From Trametes villosa (Eukaryota; Basidiomycota; Agaricomycetes; Polyporales; Polyporaceae): a DNA stretch of 64,000 bases. The notes below the pieces were generated by a model. It was not told the DNA's origin. It worked only from the letters and a program-made list of their open reading frames with translations, and ran no database searches. The stretch's first letter is position 1, and the number at the start of each line of letters is the position of its first letter. Positions 44,291 to 55,237 of the stretch are shown here, in pieces. Made by a program: the position numbers and the translations under genes. The stretch covers positions 806,001 through 870,000 of the forward strand of contig PUDQ02000001.1 of NCBI GenBank assembly GCA_002964805.2, given 5' to 3'.

Positions 44291-45766
44291 CGTTGGCGCT
44301 TCGCGACTCAGGACTATGTAATAAGACTCGGAGAGAGGGGAGAGGCGTGGCAGGGGAGTGAGCGGGGAGCAGGTAAGGGTATTGGTGGAGGAGGGAAGAG
44401 AGGGGACCCTTGAGAGACTCTGGCACGACGATGGCCGCTGCACACCAGAACACTGCACATGTTACAGACACATTAGTAGATATCCACTATCGCTTGCGCG
44501 CGTAGGAATGCTCAGCGTTTGGATGCGTTCCCGGCAGTCCCTTCGGAAGTACATATGTCTACCGGTTCATGACTACGGCCAGGACTGACAGGGCCACAGC
44601 GGCGAAGGTGCCAGACGTACCCTGCGGCGGTTGGTAGGGTGTGTTTGACTTGTCGGTTGACTCGACTGCAGACGCGGTGGATGCCATACCAGTGACTGGC
44701 ATATATGTGCACAGTGCGGGAAACAAGTGGCTACAGCCGTTAAACATGCACCGGTCTTACAGGTATATATGTCTGCTTCGCCGCGGTTCAGGGATGCAGG
44801 CACTGTCTAACACTCGCGCATCCCTAGCGCGTACAGCCTGCTACTACTAGCACGCTACTTCTACTGTGCATCGCCCGTTGCATCACGCCAAGTATGGCTT
44901 TCTATAGCGGCACTAGCAAAGCACCCCGCGGTCATTCCCTATTGCGACCTGTCGCAACAGTTCAGGTATGGTGTACCGGTACGTTCGATATAAAGGGCCG
45001 GACTCGTGCATTGGGTACGTCGCTACGGCACTCATTTACGAAACGAAATGCCTCCTCATCAACACACAACGCATGTCGAAACCCCACAGGCATCCCATCC
45101 CCATCCCCGGGAGGCCTCAACAAGAAGAAAACGCATTTTGGTTTCCCCGCCTGCGCGCAGCCCGGGAGGCCGCGCGCAAGGGGTACTTATCCCGAGGACC
45201 ACGAAAAGGTATGCGCCAGGACAAGAGTCCCTCCCCCGGGACGCACCTTTATGTTCGTCCTCTTGCTGGACGATAAGACCCGCCGTCTTGTAGAATGTAC
45301 CACCCATCTTCGGTCTCAGAGGGTGGAAGACGGGAATGAGGAGCAGGCGGCGCTCTGACACGGTACTTATCCCCCGTGCGGCTGCGGCTGGCAGGAGGCT
45401 GACTCCGAGTCCATCCTCTGCAGAGCTCGATCGAACCCGCGAAGCCCGCGGCATGGTCAGCCTCAGTCTGCCGATGTGTACCGACGCTTGGTGTTGTCCT
45501 TCTGTTTCTGGATGGTTATCTGGGAGCATATACTACCCTGTCCGGCTGGAGATTCATGTCGATACCAACTGGAGACCGGTTCCGCAGTCACGATGGCTTC
45601 CTCCACGTAAGTATGAGCAAATGGTTTAGTAAAGCGAGGGGAATCATCCAAATAAGCATATAAAGACTACGGCTCGAAGCGGCTTCTGCTGCAAACATAC
45701 ACATCCCCTAAACTACTTCGTCATTAAACTATGCTCCGCCTCCAAGAATCGTCGCGCGTCCGGCCA
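44291..45766. other. Intergenic region containing repeat copy B
   Basis: About 1.48 kb between convergent genes. Repeat copy B occupies 45128-45405. Elsewhere I see no gene or tRNA-like fold. Confidence 0.45.
45128..45405 (-). repeat. Dispersed gene-fragment repeat, copy B
   Basis: The inverted partner of 39434-39721. On the minus strand it again opens MGGTFYKTAGLIVQQEDEHK and ends that frame at a GTGCGTCC donor-like site. Preservation of ATG, frame and donor in both copies suggests recent copying from one gene. Confidence 0.75.
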
Positions 45767-46620
45767 TTAGAGCTTGAACGGCGTCTTCGGGTACTGCACT
45801 TTCGCCGCCGCCGCCTCGTCCGTGAACCAGTACAGGTGTCCGGGGTTGACGGGGCGCACGCGGCTCGCGGGGAGGCCCTTCTCGGGCTCGTCCAGGATCG
45901 TGTGGAGCACGTCTGCCTTGCCCTCGCCCGTCACGACGAACACGGTGCGCGCGGCGTGGTTGAGCACGGGGAACGTGAGCGTGACGCGCTTCGGCGGCGG
46001 CTTCGGGCTGTCGTCGAGGTACGCGACCCAGCGGTCCTCCTCGCTGAGGAGCGCGTGCCCGGGGAAAAGCGAGCAGGTGTGCCCGTCGGGGCCGATGCCG
46101 AGCAGGACGAGGTCGAAGATCGGGAAGCGCGCGGAGTCCTTCATCGCGAACTCGCGGATGAGCTCCTTCTCGTACGCGTCCGCGAGCTCCTCGAGGTCGT
46201 CCGCGAGCGCGGGGTCGATCGTGTGGATGTGCGAGGAGGGGATGGGCACCTTCCCGAACAGCTCGCGCGTGTTCAGGAGGTGGTTCGAGTCCTCGTGGTC
46301 GAGCGGCACGACGCGCTCGTCGGCGTAGAACACCTGCCTATGTGCGGCGTAGGGCGGAGGTCAGTGATCGGATTGCACGCGATGCAGATAGAGGGGGAGG
46401 GAAGGGGCGCGCACCACTTGTCCCACTTGACGGCGGGGTTGTCGACGAGGCCGGCGAGCTGCTTGGGGAGCGAGCCGCCGGAGATGGCGACGGTGAAGCG
46501 GCCCTTTTTCTCGATCGACTCCTTCTGCGCGCGGACGATGAAGTGGGCGAGCGCGCCCTGGAGCTCGGCGTTGCCGGGGAACGTGCACAGGACGGGCGCG
46601 GTTGGTGCAGAATTTGGCAT
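45767..46620 (-). CDS. SOL3: 6-phosphogluconolactonase
   Basis: This enzyme hydrolyses 6-phosphogluconolactone to 6-phosphogluconate, step two of the oxidative pentose phosphate pathway, in the cytosol. Two exons (46415-46620, 45767-46337) encode 258 aa, the usual size. Family blocks are [14 protein letters not shown], the spliced [40 protein letters not shown] and [12 protein letters not shown]. The junction Trp forms from TG plus G, which fixes the acceptor at 46337. It is divergent from the HIT-family gene and shares a 213-bp promoter with it. Confidence 0.94.
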
Positions 46621-46833
46621 CGCTGGTGTCGGCGGGGGCGTTAAAAGGATCGGCGAGGACGAGGGAGGAAGCGGCGAGGGCGCGATAGGGTGCGCGATAT
46701 TGTGGTCAGGGAGAGAGAGGGAAAGGCCAATAAGCAGAGGGGAGGGGGTATCTACCCGGGCCAGTAATATATGATCAGCCCTGATGTCATCGCGGGCGCC
46801 TGTGGGCAGGCTGCCGCTCTCCCTCAGCTCGCC
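46621..46833. promoter_or_regulatory. Bidirectional promoter, lactonase and HIT genes
   Basis: A 213-bp gap between two divergent ATGs. A TAATATATGA stretch near 46765-46774 is the only AT-rich box. Confidence 0.45.
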
Positions 46834-47512
46834 ATGTCCGCCCTCCTCTTCGCCACCTTCGACGTCTCCCGCCAGGCCTTCTACCGCGCCCGCCTCGCCG
46901 CCGCCATCGTCAACCTCAAGCCGCTCGTCCCCGGCCGTGCGTACCCCACGCATCGCGCCGCATGAGCCTGCATCTCACCCCGCTGCGGTAGATGTGCTCG
47001 TCATCCCGACGCGCGTCGTGCCGCGCCTGGCGGACCTGAAGCAGGACGAGCTTGCGGCGCTCATGGGCTCCGTGCAGCACGTCGCGCGCGTCATCGAGCG
47101 CGTCTACGGCGCGGACGGGCTCACCATCGCCTGCCAGGTGCGCGGCCCCGCGTCGTTCGGAGTGCGCATGCAATCATTCACTCAGCACCGTGCTTCTCGC
47201 CCCGGCTAGGACGGCAAGGCCGCCGGGCAGACCGTGCCGCATGTGCACTTCCATCTGCTGCCGCGGCATGCGCAAGGCGACGCGTTCACGCGTAACGACG
47301 ACGTCTACCCTGCGCTGGAGCAGTCGGAGGGAGGCCTCCCGGATGCTCTTCGACAGGTCCACGCGCCGCTCAAGGTTGATGCGGACGAGGACAGGAAGCC
47401 GCGCACGCTGGAGGAGATGGAGAAAGAGGCACAGTGGCTCAAGAAGTTCTTTGATGCTACAGCTGAGGTCGAAACGGCCTCGGACGGGGCTGAGATTAGC
47501 AAGACGTCGTAA
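46834..47512 (+). CDS. FHIT-like diadenosine polyphosphate hydrolase (HIT family)
   Basis: Three exons (46834-46936, 46992-47137, 47210-47512) encode 183 aa. Fhit/Aph1 enzymes cleave Ap3A/Ap4A-type dinucleotides. The start gives MSALLFATFDVSRQAFYRAR, then NLKPLVPGHVLVIPTRVVPR, of which the His comes from splicing at 46936/46992. The histidine triad PHVHFHLLPRH carries the nucleophilic His. The Gln in GQTVPHVH matches the Fhit-type pattern. The Glu/Lys-rich C-terminal helix is longer than in animal FHIT. Confidence 0.92.
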
Positions 47513-47652
47513 TTCGGTACGATAGTATACATAGCGCATAGAGATGAATCCGTCCCAAGAAATCGAGGAGGGTATATGGTCATAAGGGTCGTAGCAGATC
47601 ATAGAGTCCCAGGAACAAGAAATCGCGGCGAGTTCACTAGACTCCATCGAGA

Positions 47653-49495
47653 CTAGGATGAGCCTGCACTAGGCGCACCGGTCGCAGGCGGGACAGACAC
47701 TGGAGGGGTGGTAGATCCAGGGGCAGGAGACGCAGGGGCAGGGGAAGCCGGGGTAGGGGACGTTGACGGATCTCCACTCGGGCTAGATGGGCTCGAGCCA
47801 GCAGGCGCGGACGGATCCCCACTAGGCGCAGTGGGCGACGGACTAGAGCCCGGATTCGCCGAAGGATCGCCAGAACTCGGCGGCTGGGGCTGTGGTTGAG
47901 GAACGTCGCTGTCCTCCCAAGTCCCGGGAATGAGTGCGATGGGTAAGAGCCACGTCGCAGTGAGCGTGACGCCGTTCCCGATGTCGAAGCCCTTGATCGC
48001 GCCCCAGCTCCACGCGACGAAGCCGCCGATGTAGCCGAGGTACGGGACGAGGCTCTTCACGAGTGAGAGCGCGGGGCGGAGCGTTGACGGGAGAGCGCTG
48101 TCGGGCACGTTATTGAGCAGCCATGTCAGCGCGGTTGTGAGCATCGCGCTGAGCTTCGCCGCCTCGATCTCTTTGTCGTTCAGGAGATCCATGATAGAGG
48201 GAGGGAGCCACCTGCAGGCGTACAATGTATGAGGTTTCCACTCAGAGGTAGACGGGATGAGAGACTTACAGTCGGTAACCCCACCACATCACCTGGAGAG
48301 AAAGTTGTGTCGTAGACGGCACCCATACTCTCTTCTCCGTCAAAACTTTGGGCTTCGTTGTCGATGGCGACGTCGCTGGCGCGCTTACAGCCGCACTCGA
48401 GAACGGCCAAATCTTGCCAAAACGCGTCTTGGGCGGCACAGCACCAGGCAGCGGCGCATCGTCCAACACGATGTCCACAACAGTACCGTCCTCGTCGACA
48501 GACACAATCTCCGAGCGCGCGAGCTCAACGGTGGACGCGGCGTCGGGTATCAGCGGTGCATAGAACATCACGCTGTCGTCGTCTTCTATCGTCGGGTGGC
48601 CCTGCGCATCCGAGCCGTCTGCGGCAGCGTCGGAACCTGCGGCGACACCTTGGTTCCCCGCGGAGGTGAGCGACTTGATGCGAAGGTTGTCCAAGAGTGC
48701 CCAAACGCTCTGGCGCCCGCGCGAGAGGGAGCCGTTCATCATGGTAGGCGAGGAGAGTAGCGAGATGAGGCGCGAGTTGTCAATGACGGAAGGCGCACTG
48801 GGGTCGGTGTCGTCGCCGGCCGGTTTCTTCTCGCCGTTCGAAGCTCCACCATCGGGACTAGTGGTAGGCGTGGATGGGCTGAGCGGGGAGAGGAAGGGCG
48901 GTAGGGCGGAGAGCAGGCCCTGGATCTTGCGCGCGAGCGGCAGAGGCTCTGGGTTGGTGTCTGTAGCGTCGCCAGTAGCATTGACCGTGGGGGCTTGTTC
49001 CTCTGGTGCTTCGACGGCATTGGCGGATTCGAGGATCGGCGGAAGCGTCTCCTCTTCTTCAGGACTTGAGATCGACGAAGTACTCGAGGGAACGGACTCG
49101 AGCTCAACATCTACGGGAGACTCCTGTGCAGCAATGACATCCGAGATGCCTTTGGACTTCTTGCCACTCTTCCGCGAAGCCAACTTCGCGTTGACGAACC
49201 GCTCGAACGCGGTAAACTTCGCGCGTGGGGACTTCGCGGTGGGCGACCTCTCCTCACCGCCGGGGAGCGAAGCAGGAGACAACAGAGCCGGCGTCGACAG
49301 CGAGGCATGCTTGGTGCTGAACCCCCGGCGGAGCGGGAGGCGTTCTCGGAGAGCGCGGAGGCCCTTGCCTTTCCCAGCGTTCTGGGCAGGTGTAGCAGGG
49401 GGAGGTGCGCCTGCGTCCTTGACCTCTTGCTCAGCGGTCGCGACGGCAGGGGGCTGTGGGGGCTGCACCGGCGCGGCGACAGCGACGGCGGCCAT
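47653..49495 (-). CDS. Pro/Ser-rich protein with C-terminal hydrophobic segments, unknown function
   Basis: Two exons (48270-49495, 47653-48211) encode 594 aa. I recognise no family. The N-terminal 400 residues are Ser/Pro/Glu-rich and disordered, with a basic patch RLPLRRGF and an ERFVNAKLASRKSGKKSKG stretch. Exon 2 starts WLPPSIMDLLNDKEIEAAKL. It then has hydrophobic segments around YLGYIGGFVAWSWGAIKG and TLTATWLLPIALIPG. The last ~60 residues are degenerate repeats of SGDPSAPAGSSPS type. It may be membrane-associated through its C terminus. Confidence 0.7.
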
Positions 49496-49987
49496 GGTAG
49501 CGGTCGGGAAGAGAGAGGCGGCGAGGGTTCGCAGGGAAGAGGACGGTTGCGAGCACGAGTGTCATGGCGAGAAAGCAGCTCTAGCCGGCCGTTCGCGCGC
49601 CGCGGCAGAACTTGCCTTGGGCGTCTCCCCGCACACGCGCCCACGGGACTCGCCCCGCCTTCGCGGACGCATGGCTCTTGCTTCCTCCTCTCATCATCGT
49701 GCTCGTTAACCTTCGTTCACGCATGGCGTTGCACACACTCATGCAGCGCTGCTGCCTTCAAGGGTCTCAGCGCCACGCTATTTGGCCTCAATCTGCTCCA
49801 CTTTGTCCACACGCTGCGCGACGCCGGAGGGTCACCCGTCTAGGCTCTCGCACTAATACTGTGCAATTGAACTTGCAGTCACCAGTGGGACGTATCATCT
49901 GGGTATCATTCGAAGCTGTTCAACATCTCCCAAGATGCACACCATCGTGAAACTAGTACACGAGGGGCATGCACAAGTGGTCTACCG
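49496..49987. other. Intergenic region, no gene seen
   Basis: A 492-bp gap: the promoter of the Pro/Ser-rich gene on the left and the 3' flank of an RBR gene on the right. No coding signal. Confidence 0.4.
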
Positions 49988-51601
49988 TCAAACCCAGCGG
50001 TTCCATGCGCATTGAAAGCAAGCCCGGGCATAGCACCAGTAGCAGCTCTGTGACATAAGGTCAGTGTCAGCCGATGTGGATTTTGGCGACGACTCGAGCA
50101 CTCACGTATGCATACCATACCATGTAATGGCCGCAGCCGCTGCAGGGACCTGGCATGGGTATATAACGCCAATCGTGGATGCAGGCGCGATAATACCGCA
50201 TATACTCGGCCACGCCTGCAACACGAACAAAGTGCGGTAGGGCCACCGCAGTCCAGGCGTTCCGGGCGACCCCAGCAGGTTCCTGTTCGTTGACGAAGCG
50301 TGCCCGTTGTTGCGCATATACTCGACGCTCCGCGGCCTGCGCCAGCCTATCGTTTGCCCACTGAACACAGCTGCAAGTCTTCCATCGGGCCGTGCAGAGG
50401 TAGCAGAACTGGTACCTGCACCTGCACGTCATGTGGTAACACCCGACCGAGAGTTCGACGATGTGCCCACAGCCGGGGCACCGCTTCCACCCTGCTTCCT
50501 CGGCAAGAGCAATCACGCCCTCGTCCCCGGCGTCCGTACATTGGATGTCGAGGGGGTGTGCGGCCTTCTTGCAGTGCCCGCAGGTCTGCGCCCAACAGGT
50601 CGTGCATTGGAGATGGGATGCGCGTGGAGTGGCGGCGCCAATGAACGTAGAACAGGTCCGGTGGTGGCAGTACACCTTGTTCTGGGTCCCGAATTCTATC
50701 GCCCTCTTATCGACGCGCTTTCGGGTACGCTTGTCCAGGTATTCGCGAATCTGGGCAAGATCGAACGGTTGTCGGCAACATGCGGGCGGGAAGAGAGTTT
50801 CGTCTCGCGTGGCGGCCAATACCAGGCCGACGAGGCAGTCGACGTCGTAGGTATGGCCACACGGCGCGGCGACCGTAGGGCCCCGTATGTCTTCCATGCA
50901 GACAACACAAGCCGCGGGATTTCTATGGGAGGTGAGCATGCTATTCGATAATCTCGATGGCGATAGATATACTCACTGTGCCTCTGCGACAGTTGCGGGC
51001 CTTGAAGGCGCAGACGGCAAAGGGTCCTCCCTGTGCTCCTGGCGCTCCTTCCCTTTCTTGCTCTTCCGGCTACTGCTAGAACGTATGTTAGTATGTTCGA
51101 ATCATACACAGATAGCGCTACTCACCGCCTCGAGGACGTCTGCTCCTGCGACCCCGAGGGAACAGAGACCGCAGCGGAGGACGAAGGCGTCTCCCACGAG
51201 AGCGTCGACGATCTATGGTGTCGGTGTTCATGCCGTTCGACCGGTGGGCAACACGGAAGTTCGGCCGGCCTATGGTAGTCTCTGCGTCCCCTAGGTTCCT
51301 GCGGAAACGCCGGTCCCGCGGCGGGCTGTCCGAAATTGTCTGGGGTGTCCCATTCGCCGATCTCGCCCAAGGACCGAGCGAGACGCATGTCGTCCATCCG
51401 TGCCTCCTGCGCGGCGACCTCCTGAGCCTGAAGCTGTTGGGCCAACTCCTCGTCGGTCAAATACCTGCTCGCCGACGCGCCACCACGCCCTCTGTGCATG
51501 CCCCCGGCGTCCTGGAGGCTGAGCCTGGTGACCAGCGCTAGGAGCTCTGCGTTGTCGTCGGCACGGCCTGCGTGCGCAGCTGAGTATCGCCTCGGTCGCA
51601 T
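49988..51601 (-). CDS. RBR-type E3 ubiquitin ligase with C-terminal CxxC extension
   Basis: Four exons (51126-51601, 50977-51075, 50106-50940, 49988-50047) encode 489 aa. A leader with LTDEELAQQLQAQE precedes a Ser/Arg-rich linker. RING1 starts at Cys203 (CVVC...CGHTYDVDC...CC). The IBR and Rcat follow: CPGCGHIVELSVGCYHMTCR, catalytic Cys359. After the Rcat comes an extra domain with CIHDWRYIPMPGPCSGCGHY. It continues through the 20-codon last exon as SCYWCYARACFQCAWNRW, forming paired CxxC motifs likely to bind zinc. That last exon becomes visible only by using the GTGAGT donor at 50105. It matches the next gene in layout, so the pair forms a second RBR subfamily. Confidence 0.84.
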
Positions 51602-52384
51602 GTTGGGGAAGTTACGAACGAGCTGGGAGGGAATGCATTTCTAGCAGGACTCGAATGTGAGTTGACTATCTACGCTCGCAGCGCACATCTTGTGACGTGC
51701 ATTCCCGCCGGCAGGCGCTTCTCCTGGGATCAGAATATACCAGATTTGAAGGGAACCCTTATTCACGAGCAACAGAGCTTGCAACCGCTCCCTAGCTATT
51801 GTGGGTGAGGCTACTGGGTTATTGTGTTTAGGGCGAGTGGAAGTGACCGCTGGACGAGGGGCCACGGCTCTCGGCGCATGGCACGCAATCTAGAAAGCTG
51901 TACCGGCACCACCACCGCGCATACCTCCTAATATGGAGTGGTTGCACGCATCTCAAGCCGATCCAGTCAAGCGGCGCTACTCTATGTCAGTTTTTGCGCG
52001 CACGACACTAAAACTTCACTTCCAATTTACAGATTACCTAAAGAATGCTACTCAACCGGCGATTGCTTTCCCAGCGCTCATGCGAAAAACAACGAGCCAT
52101 ATGGCCGCTCGCGTCGCGCCTTCGCCACAGGAATACGCCGTTGTCCTCACTTGCATCACGCAGAAGATGGTATGATGCAATTTGACAATAGCAAGTACTC
52201 CGGCCAGAACACTCCCCGTGTGATGCCTACGATGCGATCTCAAACCCTACTGCCCTGGCAGCGTTTGCAGACTGTCGAAAGACATGGTGAGTTGTTCACA
52301 AGATTTTCCACCACCGATCTTTACTAACACCAAACAGCGAACTACATTCGAGTCATGAGGCACATTGGGAAACATGAATTTTGT
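51602..52384. promoter_or_regulatory. Upstream region of RBR gene, no other gene
   Basis: A 783-bp, less GC-rich gap. A TATATTC box sits about 135 bp before the ATG at 51601. I checked for RBR fragments and saw none. Confidence 0.4.
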
Positions 52385-53926
52385 TTACAAGCAACGGTTA
52401 TTCTTGCATCGAGCGCAGACCCGCATCTGGCAGTCTAGACAATGCTAATAGTGTGATGAGACCAATTTACGTCGCCCCAGCCTAATCGAGCTACTCACGA
52501 ACAAATACAGCCTCAGATTATCGTGGCAGCCTTCACAATCTCCCCTGCCGGCCACGTACCGCCAGCGATGTACACATTCGTGGTCGACACGCAAGCGCTC
52601 CGCCTCACGCGCGACCCTCTGCCGGAATTCCACCACGTTCCCGCCCCTAGCGGGGGCTCGCACGCCTTGGCGCTGCGCCCTGTCCTCCGCCGCGGCGATG
52701 AGCCTGTTCTCGTCCCACTGAGCGCACCTACATGTCTTCCACAGAGCTGTGCACAGGTAGCAGAACTGGTGCCTGCACCGGCACGTCATGTGGTAACACC
52801 CGATCGATAGCTCGACGAGATGACCGCAGCCAGGGCAGCGCTTCCACCCGGCTTGGGCGGCCAGCGCGACCACAGTCGCGTCCTCCGCGTTCGTGCACCG
52901 GATCGATAAGGCATGGGAAGCGTCCTTGCAGTGTCCGCAGGTGTACGCCCAGCAGGTCGTGCATAGGATGCTCGTCGCGGCAGGCGTGGCTGCGCCGAGG
53001 AAAGCGGAACAGGTGGGTTTGTGGCAGTACACCCTGTCTTTCGTGCCGAACTCGAGAGTCTTCTTGTCGACGTCCTTCTGAAGCTTTCTATCCAGATAGA
53101 TCCGCACCTCCTCGAGGACGAAAGGCCGTCTGCAACACGCGGGTGGAAAGAGGGACTCGTCAACGACGGCCGCTCGGAATAGGTCGACAAGGCAGCCGAC
53201 GTCGTAGAAATCGCCGCACGGGGCGCGTACCGCAGCGCCCTCGATAGCGTCCCTACAAATGACACACGACTCGGCTCTGCGAAAAAGGTAGTGAGTGATT
53301 AGCTGAGCCTCTTTAGAAAGTGGAGATACTGACCGTGCCTTTGCGGGAGATGTCGACGCTGTGGTCGAGGAACCAGAGGCTACGTTGAGCACGGTTGCGC
53401 TTCGTGTTTAATAGAATGTCAGTACCGCTCGATCGGTTTGTACAGCCTGTGCTCACCGTTTTGAGGACGACACTGCGATCGTCTTATTTTGCGCAGCTGC
53501 GGCTGTGTTGGTGGAAGTGCTCGGGGCCTGTACCGCCGGTGGACGGTGGACAGCCTGAGTCTCGTACCGAGGTGCTCTTCCTTCAGCGAGCGCACGGGCA
53601 AACTCGCGATCGCGTCTGCAGGCCTCCTCCTCCGCAGCCCACTCTTCAAGCAGCCGGGCATCCGTCCCCAACGCCTTGTCCAAGCTCTGCGCGAAGCCTA
53701 TATCGCGCGCCCGACTATCCAGCGCAGCGGCTTCCTCGGCGAATAGTTGGAGAGCGAACAGTTCGTCCTCAGAAGGACCTCCTATCGACGCGTGCTTGCT
53801 CTGCGTCCGCACTCGGTCCACATCTTCAAGGCTGAGCGCAGCGATCAGGGATAGGAGTGCCACGTCGTCAGGATCCTCTCCGTTTGGGCATCTCTCGGCG
53901 CCCCCGCTCTGAGTCCTGTTGAGCAT
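52385..53926 (-). CDS. RBR-type E3 ubiquitin ligase with altered RING1
   Basis: Four exons (53457-53926, 53334-53399, 52499-53276, 52385-52444) encode 457 aa. The leader has PSEDELFALQLFAEEAAAL and RRDREFARALAEGRAP. RING1 starts at Cys183, but the CGH of its relatives reads CGD (Asp201), so one zinc ligand may be replaced. The IBR and Rcat are complete: CPGCGHLVELSIGCYHMTCR, catalytic Cys339. The C-terminal extension has CVHRWRYVAGRGDCEGC and a 20-codon last exon, HCLDCQMRVCARCKNNRCL, paralleling the last exon of the gene upstream. Intron 2 is 57 nt, in frame and without a stop, so a retained form would still be readable. Confidence 0.84.
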
Positions 53927-54414
53927 CGGTGACGTGGAAATGGGGCGTGAAGAGGGGGTGGAAGTAGCTGCTCGAGGTGAGCAATATAATGGTGTTCGCC
54001 GCGTCCCGTGGTCAGCACTATGCCGGCAGATACCTCTACTAGCAACATGGCACTACTCTATTAACTCCAGAAGGCCCGTCGGCATCCGCAATCGGTCCCT
54101 GGATGTGTCAACGGAAGCGATTGGAATGCGCCTCCAAAGCTCTCGGCCTACCGCAGCACGTCGGCCACCTCTGCCACTCTGCCTGGTCGCCGCCTCGTTG
54201 CCGGCTTCCCCTCCTGTATATTGACCAGTGCGGATCTGCAAACCCGATCAAGCTCTGTGCTGCGTCATGCCTGAGATATCTGCCTCGAGGTTGCCGCTCG
54301 CCTCATGTTTATGTTGCTGCGCGGCCCAGTCGGTCTCTATATGTTGCGTATCGTGCAGATTCACCGCTCCAAGATCATCGCTTTCTCTCCTCCCACATCA
54401 TCCTCCACCTCGTA
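53927..54414. promoter_or_regulatory. Shared divergent promoter region
   Basis: A 488-bp gap between divergent starts. On the minus strand a TATATTG box lies about 60 bp before the RBR ATG. Confidence 0.4.
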
Positions 54415-54954
54415 ATGCCTTCGAAACACACCGTACCCCACAACGACTCGTTTGCGACGCCTGCTTGGACAACAACATACCACGTCGCCGACTGGCGCAC
54501 AATACCACTACAAGAGCGCTTCGAGATATTCGACGCGTTCATGCACGAGGTCGAGGAGATGAAGGATCACTTCAAGGCATGCACCCAGATAGCCCCGGCG
54601 CCGCACGTTGACGCAGGCCGTCGCTGCGTGAAACGAGTCCCGGTGCCGCTCTTTCCGACTATCTTCGAGTACCCTGAGGACGATTACCTGGAGGACTCGG
54701 AGAGCACAACGGCGTGCGACGACGACGGGCTGCCCGCAGATGCAACGCTATGCGAAAAGCCCCTCCCGCTCGTCCCGCTCGCCAGTGTTTCGAAGGCACT
54801 GCCCCCCACGCCTGTGAACCGCGACAAGCCCCTGCCGTCACCACCACCGCCACCCTCCCTTCCGAGAACGCAGCGCAAGGACCACAGAAATACCCCCGTG
54901 AAGGATCGTAGGATACCCCGCTCAACACCACCGAGCAGCCGGGCCCACGCATGA
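54415..54954 (+). CDS. Small Pro-rich protein of unknown function
   Basis: This intronless frame encodes 179 aa from the ATG at 54415. The N-terminal 60 residues look folded, with TTYHVADWRTIPLQERFEIF then DAFMHEVEEMKDHFKACTQ. The rest is Pro/Asp-rich, with repeated short Pro motifs (KPLPLVPL, KALPPTPVN, KPLPSPPPPPSLP) of the kind that bind SH3 or WW domains. The C terminus is basic. No family recognised; it lies between an RBR gene and the MYND pair. Confidence 0.55.
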   Translation: MPSKHTVPHNDSFATPAWTTTYHVADWRTIPLQERFEIFDAFMHEVEEMKDHFKACTQIAPAPHVDAGRRCVKRVPVPLFPTIFEYPEDDYLEDSESTTACDDDGLPADATLCEKPLPLVPLASVSKALPPTPVNRDKPLPSPPPPPSLPRTQRKDHRNTPVKDRRIPRSTPPSSRAHA

Positions 54955-55237
54955 GTGACTATCGGCATTCCTCCTCTTAACTTCTTCAAAATTTACTGCC
55001 ACTTCATCATTTGCACTACTGCTTTATTTCACATCGGCATTTCATACACTATACCCCCCCTAGTTTTTTCGTATACAATACACGTAACTTGCCCCCCTCC
55101 GCCTGTCTTTGTCCAAGAACCTGCTAGAATACATAGCGTCACGATGACTGTAATCGCGATGTACGAATGACATCTGCTAGGCGCCACTTGACAGATATAC
55201 TTGCCCACACAACCACACACAACGCGCAGACCCCATC

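Noticed and set aside
51082..51110. tRNA-like T-arm (GTATG TTCGAAT CATAC)
   Set aside because: The stem and loop are perfect, but no A box, anticodon arm or pairing acceptor stem fits around it, and it lies inside an intron of an RBR gene.
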